A stretch of DNA of 64,000 nt, taken from NCBI GenBank assembly GCA_030248215.1, contig JASANG010000523.1:62001-126000 (forward strand). The letters are read 5' to 3'. Source of the DNA: Enoplolaimus lenunculus. Its lineage: Eukaryota; Nematoda; Enoplea; Enoplida; Thoracostomopsidae. The position numbers were made by a program, and so were the translations under genes. Position 1 is the first letter of the stretch, and each line of letters begins with the position of its first letter. This document shows, in pieces, positions 41,553 to 56,500 of this stretch. The notes below the pieces were generated by a model. The model ran no database searches. It was not told where the DNA came from and saw nothing but the letters and a program-made list of their open reading frames with translations.

Positions 41553-44500
41553 TAAACATGGTCATCGACATCGTATAGTTTCGAATCCGTTTAGACGGCG
41601 CCGGTTGCCGAATTATGAAGATGAATGCCGCCGGTGCAGGAAAGAGCTGATCAGTACGCTGAAGTTGCTCAATGGTGATGGTATGAAAAGACACAAATAC
41701 ACACACTTTTTCGGTTCCGGTATAATATCCTGCAAAAATCGATATCCGTATCCCAGGGTGCAAAGCGAAACTGGATTATACCGGAATCGGAATCGGAACT
41801 ACAAATTTTGTGACCGTATGGATAATTTGTATTAACAAATATAATATTCATTCAGGGTGTCTGTTGGCTGGCAACAGTTTTCATAAACGTCGCATGAACA
41901 AATTGGCGATGATTTTTGGTTCTGTAAAGCTTAACTACAACGTATTATTGATATGTTAACTTATCGAAAGCAATTTAATCGTAAATGACACAGAATTCTT
42001 ATGCAACATATCACATCAAATACAATTAAAGTTAAAATTTGAAAAGTCTGATTCCGATTGATTGTGCAACCGGAATCGGAATTGGAATTCGTTTTGAATC
42101 GGAATTCCGGTTGCACCCTTTATCCGGTAGTATAAATTTACCGAGTGTCGAATATTCACGGTTGTAGGGGGTTCGTTTGTCATACTTTGGCCATAAATCA
42201 TACGTATATATGTTAGCTTTGTAGGCGTAATAACAATGGATATGATTGCGTTGCGAGTTTATCAAATTTCAAGAATGAATATTTTTGCGTACATCTGCTG
42301 GCGCTGGAGAAACTTGCTAAAGCTTTTGTGTTTTGTTGATAAATAAACTTATTCAGCGTAAACGTTTATAAAGTGAAATTAGTTTTATATGTTATATTTT
42401 GTGTTTCGGTTTCAGGGACCGCAGAAATACAAGGACTGAAATCGATGAAAGGACCGAATTTTGACCAATATATTGATTTGTTGTGCCAGTTGAACGATGT
42501 GTTATTACGAAAATGGAAAATGAAAGATGAATTGTCTGAAGTTGCGCTTCGGGTAAACCTATATTTTTATTAACATAACATTCTGATATCTCGTCAGCAT
42601 AAGCTTTGTATTTTCAAGAATACTTTGGCGTTGTTATCGCAATAAGTTTGGGCCAACTCTTGTAGTTTTTTTTGAAAAAGTGAGTAGTAGAAGATTGGAG
42701 TTTAGAAAAGTTTGTGCAGGGTGTTGTGTAATTTTAGAATAAGGGGGAATTTGGGAAAATCTGTGTGAAAAAGGCTTAATAGATAGATATATGCATACAT
42801 TGATGCGCCAAGGGAGGTGTTACAGCTCAAAAGGCTAGTACGTATAATGCAAACGTAGGTTTTGCATTGGTTGCTACCGCGTTGAATTGTGTTTGTTTAT
42901 GTTTATTTCAGGGTTTGTTGATTGTGTTAGAACTATGTTTCGGCTCAGACAATACATTACATGCAGTGTTTGAAAATATGGTCGAGTCACTCGGGTTTCA
43001 CACTGTGCTGTTTTGGAAACAAGTTGTGCCGGAATTGTACGATTCTGATATGCAGTACGGCACTGCGTATCGTGAGTCGCTGTTGTTTTCACTTGTTCTG
43101 TACGACGTCAACGAAGGCAAGAACCGGCTACGAGAAGTGTTCGCTGCGGTGCCTGGGTTTCGGGATTCGCTGCTGGGGAAACCGGCGAAACGATTTCGTG
43201 AGGTAGATGTTTTCTTGGAACGGTTGTGTATACACCCTTTAGGACAGTCGGAAGATATTGTTTCTTGTATGGACGTGTCCAGAGGGCATGACACCCGAAT
43301 CCACCCTAGCTACGCCCTTGGGTTTCTGGTAGACGTTGGGAGTTAGTGCTTTAGATGCCTGGCCATAGCTCTGCCTGCTGGTTCGCTACAACCATACTAG
43401 TGTCGTATGGGAAATTAGTTGTAATTTGTTCGTTCATTTTTGCATAGCTAAGTATTATTCGACAGGAAAGTTACGTACAGGATCGATTAACGACGCTGTG
43501 GACAGTAGCTAGCTGGTGTCTGAGTGTAAGAACCCATTAACTACAGACAGGGCAGCGTATATGTACAAGGAAGGTATGTCACAGGGGATAGTGTATTACT
43601 ATTCGAAATTTGTGCACAGACGAGAAAGTACATTAACAGGTTTTGATATAACCTTGTGGATTCTAGAGTTCAGAAAGTTTTCTTTGCTCGCTACATTCGG
43701 TTGCAAAAAACTGTTAAATGAAGTCATGCGTACGCGAAATGAAATTCAGGCTAACCCTGGCGGACCTATTTATCTTTATTTCAGGTATTCTCACATATGG
43801 TGATGCGTCGTACTGGATCATCAAACAGTTTGACTGGATTCACCAGTGGCCGAGCATCTGAAGTTGGATCGACCGAAGATATCAACGAATTGGACGAAAC
43901 GTTTAGCGCCACAACTGAAGAGGTAAGTTGCTGTTTAGACATGATTTTGCTTAATTGATACAAAGTTGTGGGCTGGTTGTTGACGCATGACATGTGCAAG
44001 TCTTAAAGTTTGTGTTGTTTTAGTGAGTTTTGAAAGAAATTTTGTAGCAGACTGTGATCTTAAGCGGCTGCTTTATGCTTTTTTTCGTTAGTTGAACTTA
44101 AAATATAACTTAGGGTTAACAGCAAATAGATATCTGTGCAGTGACGTGTATTAATTAAAATAGAAAATTGTTTGATTTAGATTTGATGTTCGCGTGTTTT
44201 GGAATGCCTCATAGGCCTTCCATTTTTCTGACTTGTACACAGCGGGCGGACCTGTAATATACAGCACAGAAGTTATAGTGGAGGATGCATTACGATAGTA
44301 GAAACAAAGTTGCAACATCAGTTGGTTCGATATTTCTTTTACATTAATGTATGAAAACCAAAAATTAACGGGAAAATGCACAAAATACTTATATTGGGCG
44401 TTTCAGCTGTAGTAATGGAGCTAATATATTTTGACAGGGAGAATTACGATTGATCAATGGTCACACCGGTGAAAGCGTTCATTCGTCGCCAACTCATGTC

Positions 44501-47500
44501 GGAAATACTAACACGCGCCAGCTTATTTCTGCCGACCAACAACGTATCGTCTCGCCAAGTGCAAGTAGCACAACAAGTAGCTCTGGTGGCTATACCAATG
44601 CGCCGCATCCAACTAATCTGCAGCGTCAAAATCAACAATTATTGTCTGAGAGCAATGACACAATGTCCAATGATGAGAAAACTCCACTTGCAATTGACGG
44701 AAGCGTGCGCGAATTTGAAACGCCGCCACCCTTGAACGGGGAGACCAACACCGGAACAACGATCGATGGCGGCAGTGGCGCAACAGCAGAGCCAACAGCT
44801 ACAACAACAGCAAGAACAGCAGCAATTCGTTGTGGTTCAGTGTCGTCGTCGTCTGAACCGGTAACATCCGGGTATAGCGGATCGGCAGCAGCTTCAACTA
44901 CTGCGCAGACACCGTTCGCTAAAACGTCAATTGTATCGACCACCGGGTTATCACAGGTTCACGAAAAAGAACGCGTGATCAATGTGTCGAACGCGCCACC
45001 GGTGTCGCTGAAGCAACGGACTGGGTCGCGCGAGTGGGAGATAGGTAAGTGCTACGGAATAGGCGCCGGGCTACGAAATAAATTGCTGTGAATGCCAGAC
45101 AACAAGAATATTAGGTAGCCATGGTTCAAAGCGGAGATTGGATTATATCGGAATTGGAACAGTGTGATGCTACGTAAATTGGTATTGACAAATTATAATA
45201 TTGATTTCGGGTGTCTGTTGGCTGGCCACAATATTTAAAAACGTCGCATGAACAAATTCGCGATTATTTTTTGTTCTATAAAACTAAACTGCAATCAATT
45301 ATTATTTTCAAAATAAATTTTGTGCGTTTAGATGTTGAGATCGAGAGAATTTTTATGCAACATATTACAGCAAGTAGATTTAAATTCAAAATTTTAAAAT
45401 TCCGATTTCGATGGATAGTGCGATCGGAATCTAAACACGTTTTGATTCGGAATTGTATCGGAATCGAAATGCCGGTTGCATCCTGCTTGTAGCCACAGGG
45501 ACAGGGAGATCTGCCTCTCCACGGAAAAATTTTGGCATCATGCATTGAAAAATTTAGAAACACTAGTCAGTGGAGATATCTGTGGTAGAGGCTTTCGATA
45601 ACGATTATGTTATTGTGGCTGGATTTTGCTGCCGTGACACGTATAAAATGCCATTTAGATTAGTTGAATGCTGCTGAAATTTGAAGCTGCAACTTAATGA
45701 AATATATAGCTGTTCATTTTAGGTCAAGGTTCGGGTGGTTTGGTGAGTTGTTGCGGACCCGTAATGCAGTCGGATCCGGACAACATGTGGCTGGCGTGTT
45801 TTGGCCCTAGTGTTCCTTTTGGCAGTGCAGCAAGCGATCGTTCTGGTGGCTCTGAATCGACGTCGGCGAAAAAGTATTCGACAAACTCACTGGGGCTGCC
45901 GCTGCTACATAAACCGAGAGTTGAAGTAGGTGTTCCGTCTCTGGCTGTGGTTCTGTTTAATTGATAGGCGGTTGGCTCTATCCTAACCTAAGCTAACATC
46001 ACGACCAGTGTTTGCAAAATGTGTGTAGAACGTATCACTCAGCACTCACTAATGTTGGCGACAGGTCTTGTAACTTTGGAACCAGTAAATGGTGAGGTTT
46101 GAAATTAAGCACCTTTTTTCGAATTTCATACGCTTTACTTGACTTGTGCACCAACGTTGAGATCCAAAATCCATCGCCAACTTGTGGTAGCGCTATGCGT
46201 ATTTAAGAATATTGGTCCAGCACTGAGACTTTGGTTCTACTTTCCATGTTGACCCACGCCCCGGGTACATCGGACCGTACACCCAGCCCCAAAATTTTAG
46301 GATGAAAATGATTCATATTCCCCTTGACTTGCCCAGAAATGCAATCGCAGGCTAGATATGAAAGGTGCTGACGTGTAATAATCTGTATTATGAATTTCAG
46401 GAACACCATGGTAAAAATATCCGGTATTTGGTATATACCGTATACCGGAATCGTATACAGATATCGGATTTTTGCTGGATATTAAACCGGATCCGGATAT
46501 CCCGTTGCACACTGGGAACAAGTACCGCATGTCTTTATACAGGAATTATGTCCAAGATATAAATTGCGGGAATTCTGATCTGATATAGTATTGTGTATTG
46601 TTTCGAGTTTCGTTATTTTACCAAATGACTTTTTACAGAAGTTAATAGCTTTGTGGTTTGTGGCATCATTGCTTTTGCTGACTTAGGCATCTCTAACTCT
46701 CTGTAAGATTGCAACTTTTGTTTGATAAATATTCTAGTTGTAGAAGAACTGAAAAATTCCCCAACCACATTTCAGTTGTGTGAAAAGAGGGAGGAATACA
46801 AAAAGTGCCGGCTGAACTGAATTTTTTCATAATAGAGCAAACTGGCCTGTTCTAATGGCCTGAACAGGAAGTTGATCTATGACATGTACACTAATTTATT
46901 ATTGAAATACGGGACTTAATACGTTATATTATATTATCGCAGGTTCACGCAAATGTGCTAGATTTGCTCAAAGAACAAGCGCCAACCACTCCAACTGATA
47001 TCAAGCCTATCAGTGGGCAACCAAGCACGAACAGCAGCGGCCAAAGTAATAACACAGGTTGCGTTACAACCAATAAAAACGGAAGTGGAACAGGCTCAGG
47101 ACCAATTATTGGCGAAAAAGGCCTCGTATCGTTACTGGATGTACTGAAAAATTATTCAAAAGACAATTTCAAGTTGAATCCAGTTGTGGTTAGCGACGAC
47201 GATTATAACATTTACTATGGCGGTATTTCGAACGGCCTCTTGTGGCCTGCGATGCACAATTTGCCCGAGTATATTTTGAAAGATTATGAAGACGCGGCAG
47301 TGTTGGATGATCATTGGATGTCTTATATACGTGTTAATTACCAGTTTGCGTTGAACGCAGTTCGGAATTCGAGGCCACAAGATTTCTTGTGGATTCATGA
47401 TTATCATTTGATGTTGACAGGTACGTAAGTTTGTTTTAGTACCGGTGAGTAGCCAGAGCCACCAGAACCTGCGTATGTTCAGCTGTTTGTAGTTGCGGTT

Positions 47501-50500
47501 GCAGTTGAGCAGCATGCATGGGCGGTCCGGTTAAAAACCGACACTGAGACCGAGGCCGAGACCGACATCTGACTACCGAGAACGGCCACGAAAATTCTCG
47601 GTCTCCGTCAATTTCTGGTCATCACCGGAGAAAGTTAAAATTTTCGAAATAAATTATAACGCTTTTTTCATAGTTTTAGTGTTTTTCATAGTTTTTGGGT
47701 TTTTCGGAATATTATCTGCTGATTATTCGTAACTGTGAAACTTCATTCACAGCAAAATTTTATTTGTTAGGCAGGTTCCAAAAACCGGGACTCAAGAAAC
47801 CGAGACCGAGACAGAGACTTGCCAAATACCGAGTCTTGCCGCGACCGAGACTCCCATTCCCGTTGGATTGTATGTGTTTTGAGAAAGTACGTATTCAGAA
47901 TATACGTAATTTTCTAATTGCGAATGGTTTTGCCAGATAATGCCGTTTTGGCGAGTAGATTTCTCGCTTTTTGATACCTAAGTTGTCAAAGAATTTGTAC
48001 AATATTGGTACTCCGTTTACTGACTTTGAGGTTGTCGTCACGTTGGGGCATATTGTTTTAGAACTCTAAAAAAATATTTTGAAAATTGCAAATTGTACCG
48101 CTGGATTTAAGTCGAAGGGGTTTTTGTTAAGAGCCCTCAACTTTCGACAACCTTTTGAGAACAACTCCTGCTTAAATTATACTAAGAATCTTCTTTTGTG
48201 GCTTCTGTTTGAAGACATGATATTCATGCCGTATGTACATATCAATTATGTAATAAATGATATCTCAGCGTATAGCACAACCATACGCGTGTTTATTGTT
48301 TTATTTTACTGCTTGATTATTGTAATATCAAAATTTTGTTTACTTGTATATTGGTTTCTGCGGAAAGCATTAAAAATCAAATAAGAGTACAACCGTGGCT
48401 GTTTTTATTTAAGATTTTTTGTTTTAAGGAATGATCATTCAATCATTAGATGCGAACGTTGACGTCGGTTTCTTTTTGCACATTCCGTTTCAACCACCAG
48501 AAGATTTTTTCGTGAAATACAATCAAGCGGCGATGGGCATCATGCGCGGACTGTTACGGTTCACCAAAATCGGTTTTCAAACGCACCGGGATCGGCAAAA
48601 GTTTCTGGAACTCGCCGAAGAACATTTGCCTGGCATTAAAATATCGTACGATCGTTCTATTGATAAGGTATGCATATGGGAGGGGGGAGGTTTAAGCGGT
48701 GGGACCAACGGTGGATACATGGGACATAAAACTGATAAAAGGGCTATATGTATGCCCCAAATTGCAGGAGAAATGCTAAAAAGCTATTGTTACAAAATTC
48801 GAATGATTTGGTTGATTATACAGGTTTATTCATTTTTCGTGTTTGATGTCTTTTCTCCCAAAAAGCTTTTTGATAAGGTTATATTCTTTAAGTGAAATCC
48901 TGGCTACGCTCCTGTTTGAATAGAATCGTTAATGTGTTATAGGAACGGTGAATTCTATGAATGTTGTCAGACACAAATTTTCATCGATACCAAAGTCGTT
49001 CGGGCTTGATGATTTTTTAACGTTTTATTAGAGCTAATACTATGTACTTAGGAACGAAATACTAAAATTTATAGGGTGTGTGAGCCCGTTTCCCTCATTT
49101 TCACTTCTGGCTACTGATCTGGAGTGATTAAATTTTTAATGCCGATGTTTTAGTTTTTTTGTAATTTTTAGACATCGGTCACATACGAAGGCTGGACGTC
49201 GTCGGTTGGTGTGTTTCCTGTGAGTATCAAAAATGAAGAATATCTCATGTACGTCCATGACGAAGAGATCAAAGCTCGCGCGGTTCAGATTCGCCAGGAA
49301 ATTATGGCTGACTTTGATGGCAAACTGTTTTTGGGTGTCGAGCGGTTTGATTATACAAAAGGTTAATTTTGAATGAACCATTGTACCAGTGTAAAACGAG
49401 GTAATAATCAAACTTTATTGTATATAATGCCTGCGGTTAGCCTCGGTGTAGTTTTGTTCACAGATTGTTTATTACACGTCCAGGTGACACAGTTTTTGAC
49501 AGGGCCGCATCTACAGATGGCTAGAGGTGTTCTTGACCCAAAACATTTTCTGCAGTGTGAAGTAATTCAACGTTAGGAAATTTCTATTGCCCCCACCCCA
49601 TACAAGACACCATGCCCCTCTAGTAACAATGCCTTCTTGCGAGGCTAGCAGTGGCCATTATTGTTTCGAATTCTGTATAGATGATATTATGTTTGGTAAA
49701 CTGGAGCGCTTTGATTAAAAATTATGTATTATAGAGCTGGCAAGTCCGTATTTAGTTAAAAGACTTATTGCTAAATATTAGATGTTTTGTGTTGACTAAC
49801 GCAATTATTGTTGCAGTTCTATTTCGTAACAGGGATTCGTGAAAAACTACTGGCATACCGGCGTTACTACGAACTCTTCCCAGAACGCATTGGCAAAGAT
49901 GTTTTCTTACAAGTTGCAGTAGTTAATCGACGCTCGGTAGAAACTTACGCTCAGTATCAAGACGAATGTTGTCAAATTGCCGAATCAATTAATGACAAAT
50001 TTAGGTAAGATTGTTCCAGTTTTAGTTGTGAAACATTAAAACACTGTTTTGCAAAGTTTTGATTTGTTTGGGTTCATAATTTTAGTAGAAAGCATGGTCA
50101 GTCAAGGCGTTCGTCTGGAATCACAATTACTGCAACGTCTTTTTTAAGAAAAATACAAAAATAACTGCCTGGTACATCGCCACAGCCGAATCCGAATCCA
50201 AACCGCCAATGTTTGCCAAATAAGAATAGAAACTTTTGGTGATACCCTGGTTTGTGTAGGTAATTTTATTAAGTCAGTGCCTAAACAATGTTGCCAAAGA
50301 TTGAGTTTGGAGTTTGCATAATATCGTCGTATAGCAAATGCTGCTATTGATTATTCTCTTCAGGTGTCTCGACAAACCAAACTGGCGCCCGCTGATATTC
50401 CAAACGACGGGTTTGCCTCGGCCTCAGCTCGTGGCGCACTATTTAGCTGCTGATGTCGGCGTTGTAACGCCGCGTAAAGATGGTATGAATTTGGTCGCGA

Positions 50501-53500
50501 AAGAGTTGCTTATTTGCAATCCAAACATCGCGTTGATAATATCTGTCGGTGCTGGTAAGTGTGTCGGTCGTCAGTTCCGGAACCATGGATAATTAAACAT
50601 GACCTGTAATATTTAGATATTGTTGTATTTGGACTCCAATAGAAACGATCTTTTTCAACATCGTGCTGCCCAGTTAGTTGCTCTGTATATAATAAATTTT
50701 TATAACTGCATATTTTTTGGAAAATGATTAAGTGTTAAAATATGACGCACTTTAAGAATTAATTCAATGTTATTTGCGTTAGAACGTTTGTGCGTAAGTT
50801 AGCGTTCTAGGCACTGAAGCTCAGCTCAATGGTGCTGGATTTTATACCGATGACCGAAAGTGTTACCATCGTGTCGAAGATTTGAAAAATGTTGATACGT
50901 TTGCAAAGGTACGTCGTGTTTTTGGTAATTAATATCGGAGTGGAAGCCAGGATCGTGATGCGAAAAACAGTCACATGCTAGATGTGTATTTTAGTATTGG
51001 CTCATAGTGTTTTTGTTACAAGTACAAAATGTTGTGTATTTTGGTAGATTTCTTGTTACCCGGCTGATTGCTGAATTGCTGAATTTGTTATGGCATTTAA
51101 ATTGAAAACGTTGTCTAGCCGTTAATTTTAACGTTTGCCCGAATGTTTTGAAGTAAATATAAATAATGTGCATTAAGATATATCACGATGCCGCAGTAGA
51201 AGACACTGCAACAGCGGCTGAAAACGGTCAAATGTTGAGCGAATTTTTGATTGCGAACGATATTGAAAAATGGAGTTCGGAGTTTTTGGATCCGTCGTGG
51301 ACGCATGACGTCATCAAATGCACTGAAATTGTGACGCTGAATGATTTTTTCTCACTGATGCTCAATACACGCGCTGTTCGCCGGCAGATAACTGAACAAG
51401 TGTTGAAAGGTAAGTAGTTATGTATTAAGTGCAGAGTGAGGAATTCAATTTTTGTTAAAAATTCAAATTTATACGTGTCGAATGATGGAAAAAGGTCAAA
51501 TATGCAAAAATTTTCCAACTAGACCATTTTGAGGCAAATGCCAGCAGCTTGGAGAGATAAGCTATAGAAAAGACTCATATAATACAAGGTACATAAAAGT
51601 GTTTGTGATAGGTGTGGACTGGGGTTCTCAAACTTCCCTTTTCCGACTGCGAGATGGAGGCCCCTTGCAAGGTATCAACTAGATGGACAGCAGCTATCAA
51701 AAAAACAAGGCGTGCACATAGCTGGGTAGTTTTGGGAACGTCAGGCAAAGGCTTATACGTGCCTGTGGTTTATTAAAAATGTACATGTCTTTGACGTGAA
51801 ACATCAAGGGAGGAAGGCTAGCGAGCGAAACAGGTAGGCGCTATTTTAGCCTAATCTATAAGCAAATATTTAATTTTAAGTAACTCCCGCTAATAGGATC
51901 CGATCCGAATATTCGGTATCCAGAACGCTTATAATACAGGATATCAATCCCTGCGGATGATAGGCGTTTGTGCAAGCATGTTCTAATAGTAGTCATGTGA
52001 CGCTTTGTACTAGGTACATTGAAAGCTCAACGCAATGTTTTGTGTTGTCGCCGATCGATCGCCACTACTAAGTAATATACGTAGTATGAACCTACAGGTG
52101 CTGGAGCGTTGTGTTGTCGCCGATCGATCGCCACTACTAAGTAATATACGTAGTATGAACCTACAGGTGCTGGAGCGTTGTGTTGTCGCCGATCGATCGC
52201 CACTACTAAGTAATATACGTAGTATGAACCTACAGGTGCTGGAGCGTTGTGTTGTCGCCGATCGATCGCCACTACTAAGTAATATACGTAGTATGAACCT
52301 ACAGGTGCTGGAGCGTTGTGTTGTCGCCGATCGATCGCCACTACTAAGTAATATACGTAGTATGAACCTACAGGTGCTGGAGTGTTGTGTTGTCGCCGAT
52401 CGATCGTCACAACTCAAGTAATATACGTAGTATGAACCTATAGGTGCTGGAGCGTATACGAGAAGAACGGCGATATTTTTGTCCGAAATTTTTGTACAGA
52501 CGAGAAAAAATGTATTTTTGAGCTTCAGAATAATTTGCCGGATTTTACAGGATTTGGAAAAATTTTGCGTCATTTTGTACCATTCTAAAATGAAGTTCAG
52601 TAGTCTACATCGTTCATTTTTTCTAGAAGTGTACAGTACAATATTACTTAAGAAGAAAGTACTCACTATTTGTAGATATTGAATTTTAAATTTTAATGTG
52701 CATACGTATTAATGTACCTTATAAATTGTGTAAATTTATAAATTTATTTATATCTGTTCGTTTACCTGTTGTTTATACTATTTTGATTTCCGTTTTTACA
52801 ATTTTTATCAACACAGCCCCACATCATTTTTAAACAAAAATGTTCAACGCTTGGTTTGCCGTTAATATGTTTTAATGATAAATTTTTATGGCTTTGTTTG
52901 CTTACCACCGCCAGCAAATTTGTAACAAAAATACTTAAACGTTAACGTTTTGCTATGTTCCAATGTGTGTTTTATTCGCTAGGATTCAAATGTTATGATT
53001 GTCTCGAGTTAGGGATGGTGTATGGTAACATTTTGGTTGAATTCGTGGCGATTTGGGTGGAAAAAAGAATGCTGGTCCTTTGAATTTACTCGGGATTGAG
53101 GTCTTTTTAATGTACCGCGGATGTATAGACGGAGAATACAATCTGGCTTACGTACACGTTTCTGCCACATTAAAATTAAGGCGTAGGCTTCGGCTTCGGA
53201 AAATCTTAGGCAAAGGCTTTGGCTTTAAGAATGCCACTTCCGATGCAAAAATTGCCTAACTGAAAGCCAAGTCCCGAGTTATGCCAAAATGTAAGAAAAC
53301 TAAGAAAAATGAATTTCAACAGAGGCGTGAGGGCCTTCGTCATGAAAACAATGAATAAAGAAAATATTCAATACAAATCATGTTGGCACAAACTGTTGGC
53401 TGACGAGCTAAGATTGAAAATACTGTATTGTACGTATATTTATCTATAGTGACTTCAAAAGAGCCGCTACATATTAAAAAACGTTTATAGTTTTGTTGTT

Positions 53501-56500
53501 AGTTGGTCCCAGATGTAGTTGTGTACGATGCGGTTTATTGTCTTAAATAACTAAATAATGCATGTAGTTATAAAAAATGTTTGGTTGTGTTAAGAGTACG
53601 TCATAAAAATATAAATTTACCAAAAACAAAAATGTTTGTGTTGTAATTTATGTACAGTATATATACACTCTTGGTGTTGCTTGTATTGGGAGCGATACCA
53701 TCTTCGGTACGCTGGTGAAGGTATCTGGGATAGTTTTTAATATGGTGAGGGTGATCAAAATTTTAGCGGAATAGGAATCGCAATTCAATTGTTATGCGGG
53801 AACTTGAATCAGAATCGGAACCAGAATTTCTACTTTAACCTTTGCCAATTTGAAACCCTGGATGTGTATGAAAACAGTACTTTAGTATATAGTTTTTGTG
53901 GCGGATCCAGGATCTCAAAATGGGGGGCCAAAATTTCACAGGTAATAAACTTATTTTTGACCCATACTGTAGTGACCGAAATAAAAGGGGGGTCCCCATT
54001 TTGAGTCCCAATATAATTTTTGTCGAGATGCTGTTGGGGGGGCACGACCGGGGTGGCCCCCCGTGGATCCGCCATTGAGTTTTTAGTATTGTTTTCGTTT
54101 TAAATCGTTTCCGGCGAAATTATTTTAAATACAAGTCGATAGATGTTGTGAAAGGTCAAAAGTAGTTTGAATGTAATAAAATTGTTCATTGCGTGAATCC
54201 GCACACTAGATTCGGTGGGTATAGGGCACGGTGTGTGCCACCGAATCCATGATTTGACCGAATCCGAATAAATTGCTATAATTTGCTAAATCCGAATCCG
54301 AATCATGCATGTTGGAAATTTCAGTTATATCTATAATTTGTTTAACAATATCAACACAACGCCAGCCGCATAACATTTAAATGTTAATATATTTCGTGCC
54401 CGACCTCAGTGTTCAGACTTGTGACCTGAAACAAGAATTTGTTACTAAACAACAAGTAGTTATTTAAAACGTTTGTTTAAAACTAAAAAACGTATAGCTA
54501 AACATTTTTGGATTCGGTTTTTTCGCAACCGAATTCTAGTCCGAACCACAAATATTTGCTGAATGCGAATCCGGACCTTTGTTGCCACCCTGGTGTGCGG
54601 TGTGATATGGGTGGTCACCAAGGTGTGACTGGATGTTTGGTTCCGATAAACAACGCCATCAGGCTCCGGTGTTCTATATTGCCAGCTATTTTTTTGGAGA
54701 AGTATACATAGCATATATGTATAATTGCTCACTCTATATCAACGTTGTATAGGTCGTATGGCAATCTGCTATTTACTATTTAGGCCAATTACCATTTACC
54801 CAGGCCAATCTGCTATTGTAAGATGTAGCAAAACAGCAGTGATGTCAAGCCAACGCTGATTGGTTAACGATACTGCGCATATCCAAATAATAAAGTTTGA
54901 TTGGTCTATAGATTCAATAGCAGTTTAGCCTAGGTCAAAGCGCTACTCCGCAAATAAACAGATTGGCGTACGACATATATGGATGTAAATGTTTTGTTTT
55001 TACTGCTACTCATTGTAATGGTTACACTGTTGTATTATTGATTGTTTCAGGCATTCCGATCCGTGCACATTTCGGCATTTCGTTACAAAACGCGAAACAA
55101 AGTTTAGTCACCGCAGCGAACGAACAGACAAACACTGCGTCGTCGATATTGCTCAAAACTGCGCCTCAGTCACCGTCAACAGTGCGTTTGGATGTATCTG
55201 GTTAGTCTTTCTTGTTATGACTATTATATAATATGCCATGTCCTGAACAGCTATTTGTTACAGTTTGCAACTGAATCATTCCAAACGCAAATATTATTAG
55301 TTAAGACGGGTCAAAATTGGGCGCTTTTATAGTCGCACGTAGTGGAGAAGCGTTGTTTAGGCGTAGGCTTAGGTATAAGCTTAGGAATATTGTTTGTTTT
55401 GGTAAACACCATGCAATTTAACTGTTACGTGCTGGACACTAAAAACTACGCAATAAATAAATAAATAAATGGTTTTCGGTCGTCATGTACATTTCCACCA
55501 CATTTAGTGTTAAAAATTAGTCTTAGGCTAAGGCTTAGGCAAAGTTTTAACTTTTTGTAAACTTTTTTCGAAGCCGGAGCTTATAGCTAAGCCTGCGGGA
55601 GAAACGTGCGCAGTGACTCTGGATTTCATTCAGTTGCTACTGTTATTATGTCGTTGGTATTGTGTCAGCATTTCGGCAAAATGAACTAAAGCGAAATGGA
55701 CTAAAAATTATAAAACTACCTCCTCGAGTTTGACCGGTAACAGGTAATACATATTTGCTTTAGGATAGACTTTGAATTTGGTTTAATTTTGGTGTAAGAT
55801 GAAACACGATTGTCGGTTTAATATGTACCATTCACAGACTGGGTCGGTCACAATTTAATCACGTGCTATAGCCGTTTTATTTGACGGGTGCTTGGCAAAT
55901 GTTGTACGTACTGTACATTAATTACTAAATCAAATAAACCGTACCGACTAGAAGTGGTGGTAGTACATACCCGGAAATTTGAACTGGGTGGGGGTCGGCA
56001 GCGAAAAACGACTAAAATATTGGCTCTTAAGCTATATTTTGCAAATCATTAACGAGTATTCAATAAGGTGGCGCCTTTGTATTGCCGAAAAACATTTGGA
56101 TTGGTGCACAGAGCAGCGGGCCCATAGTCTCTTCCGCTGGTGGTACACCAATGTCTGGATACTATTTTTGTATGCTCAACAAACCTAAACGTAGATTGGA
56201 TAAACTATTGTGTAATCTGGTGTAGTTAGCATGTTAGTTGTGTTTTGATCTGTGCATATTTTGGTTTTATCTACAACCGTTAGCAAAATAGCATTGACTG
56301 AAATAAATAAGACTATAAAAATATGTCAGTTATGGAACGGCGTGGCGGTAAAAAATCAAAAAGCGATAGCGTTTTGATAAATTATATGTAGACATATGTA
56401 GTGTACACTAACGTAGTTACGATTTTGATTTCGAAGGGGCCGCATAAATTAGTATATGTGTAGTAGGCCAATCTGCTATTTAGGCCAATTACCAATTAAC

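Noticed and set aside
43203-43346. Read-through extension of tps exon 4 to a stop
   Set aside because: The GTAGAT donor at 43203 joins in phase to exon 5 (VFSHMVMRR) and matches the family, while the extension has no similarity to it.
44632-44943. Minus-strand frame opposite tps exon 6
   Set aside because: It is a shadow of the serine/threonine-rich coding strand. The plus strand continues the tps frame with correct phases on both sides.
52027-52666. Long periodic open frames (23-residue repeats) over the 69-bp array on both strands
   Set aside because: The array lies inside tps intron 14 and 69 is divisible by three, so openness is automatic. There is no supporting domain or flanking coding sequence.
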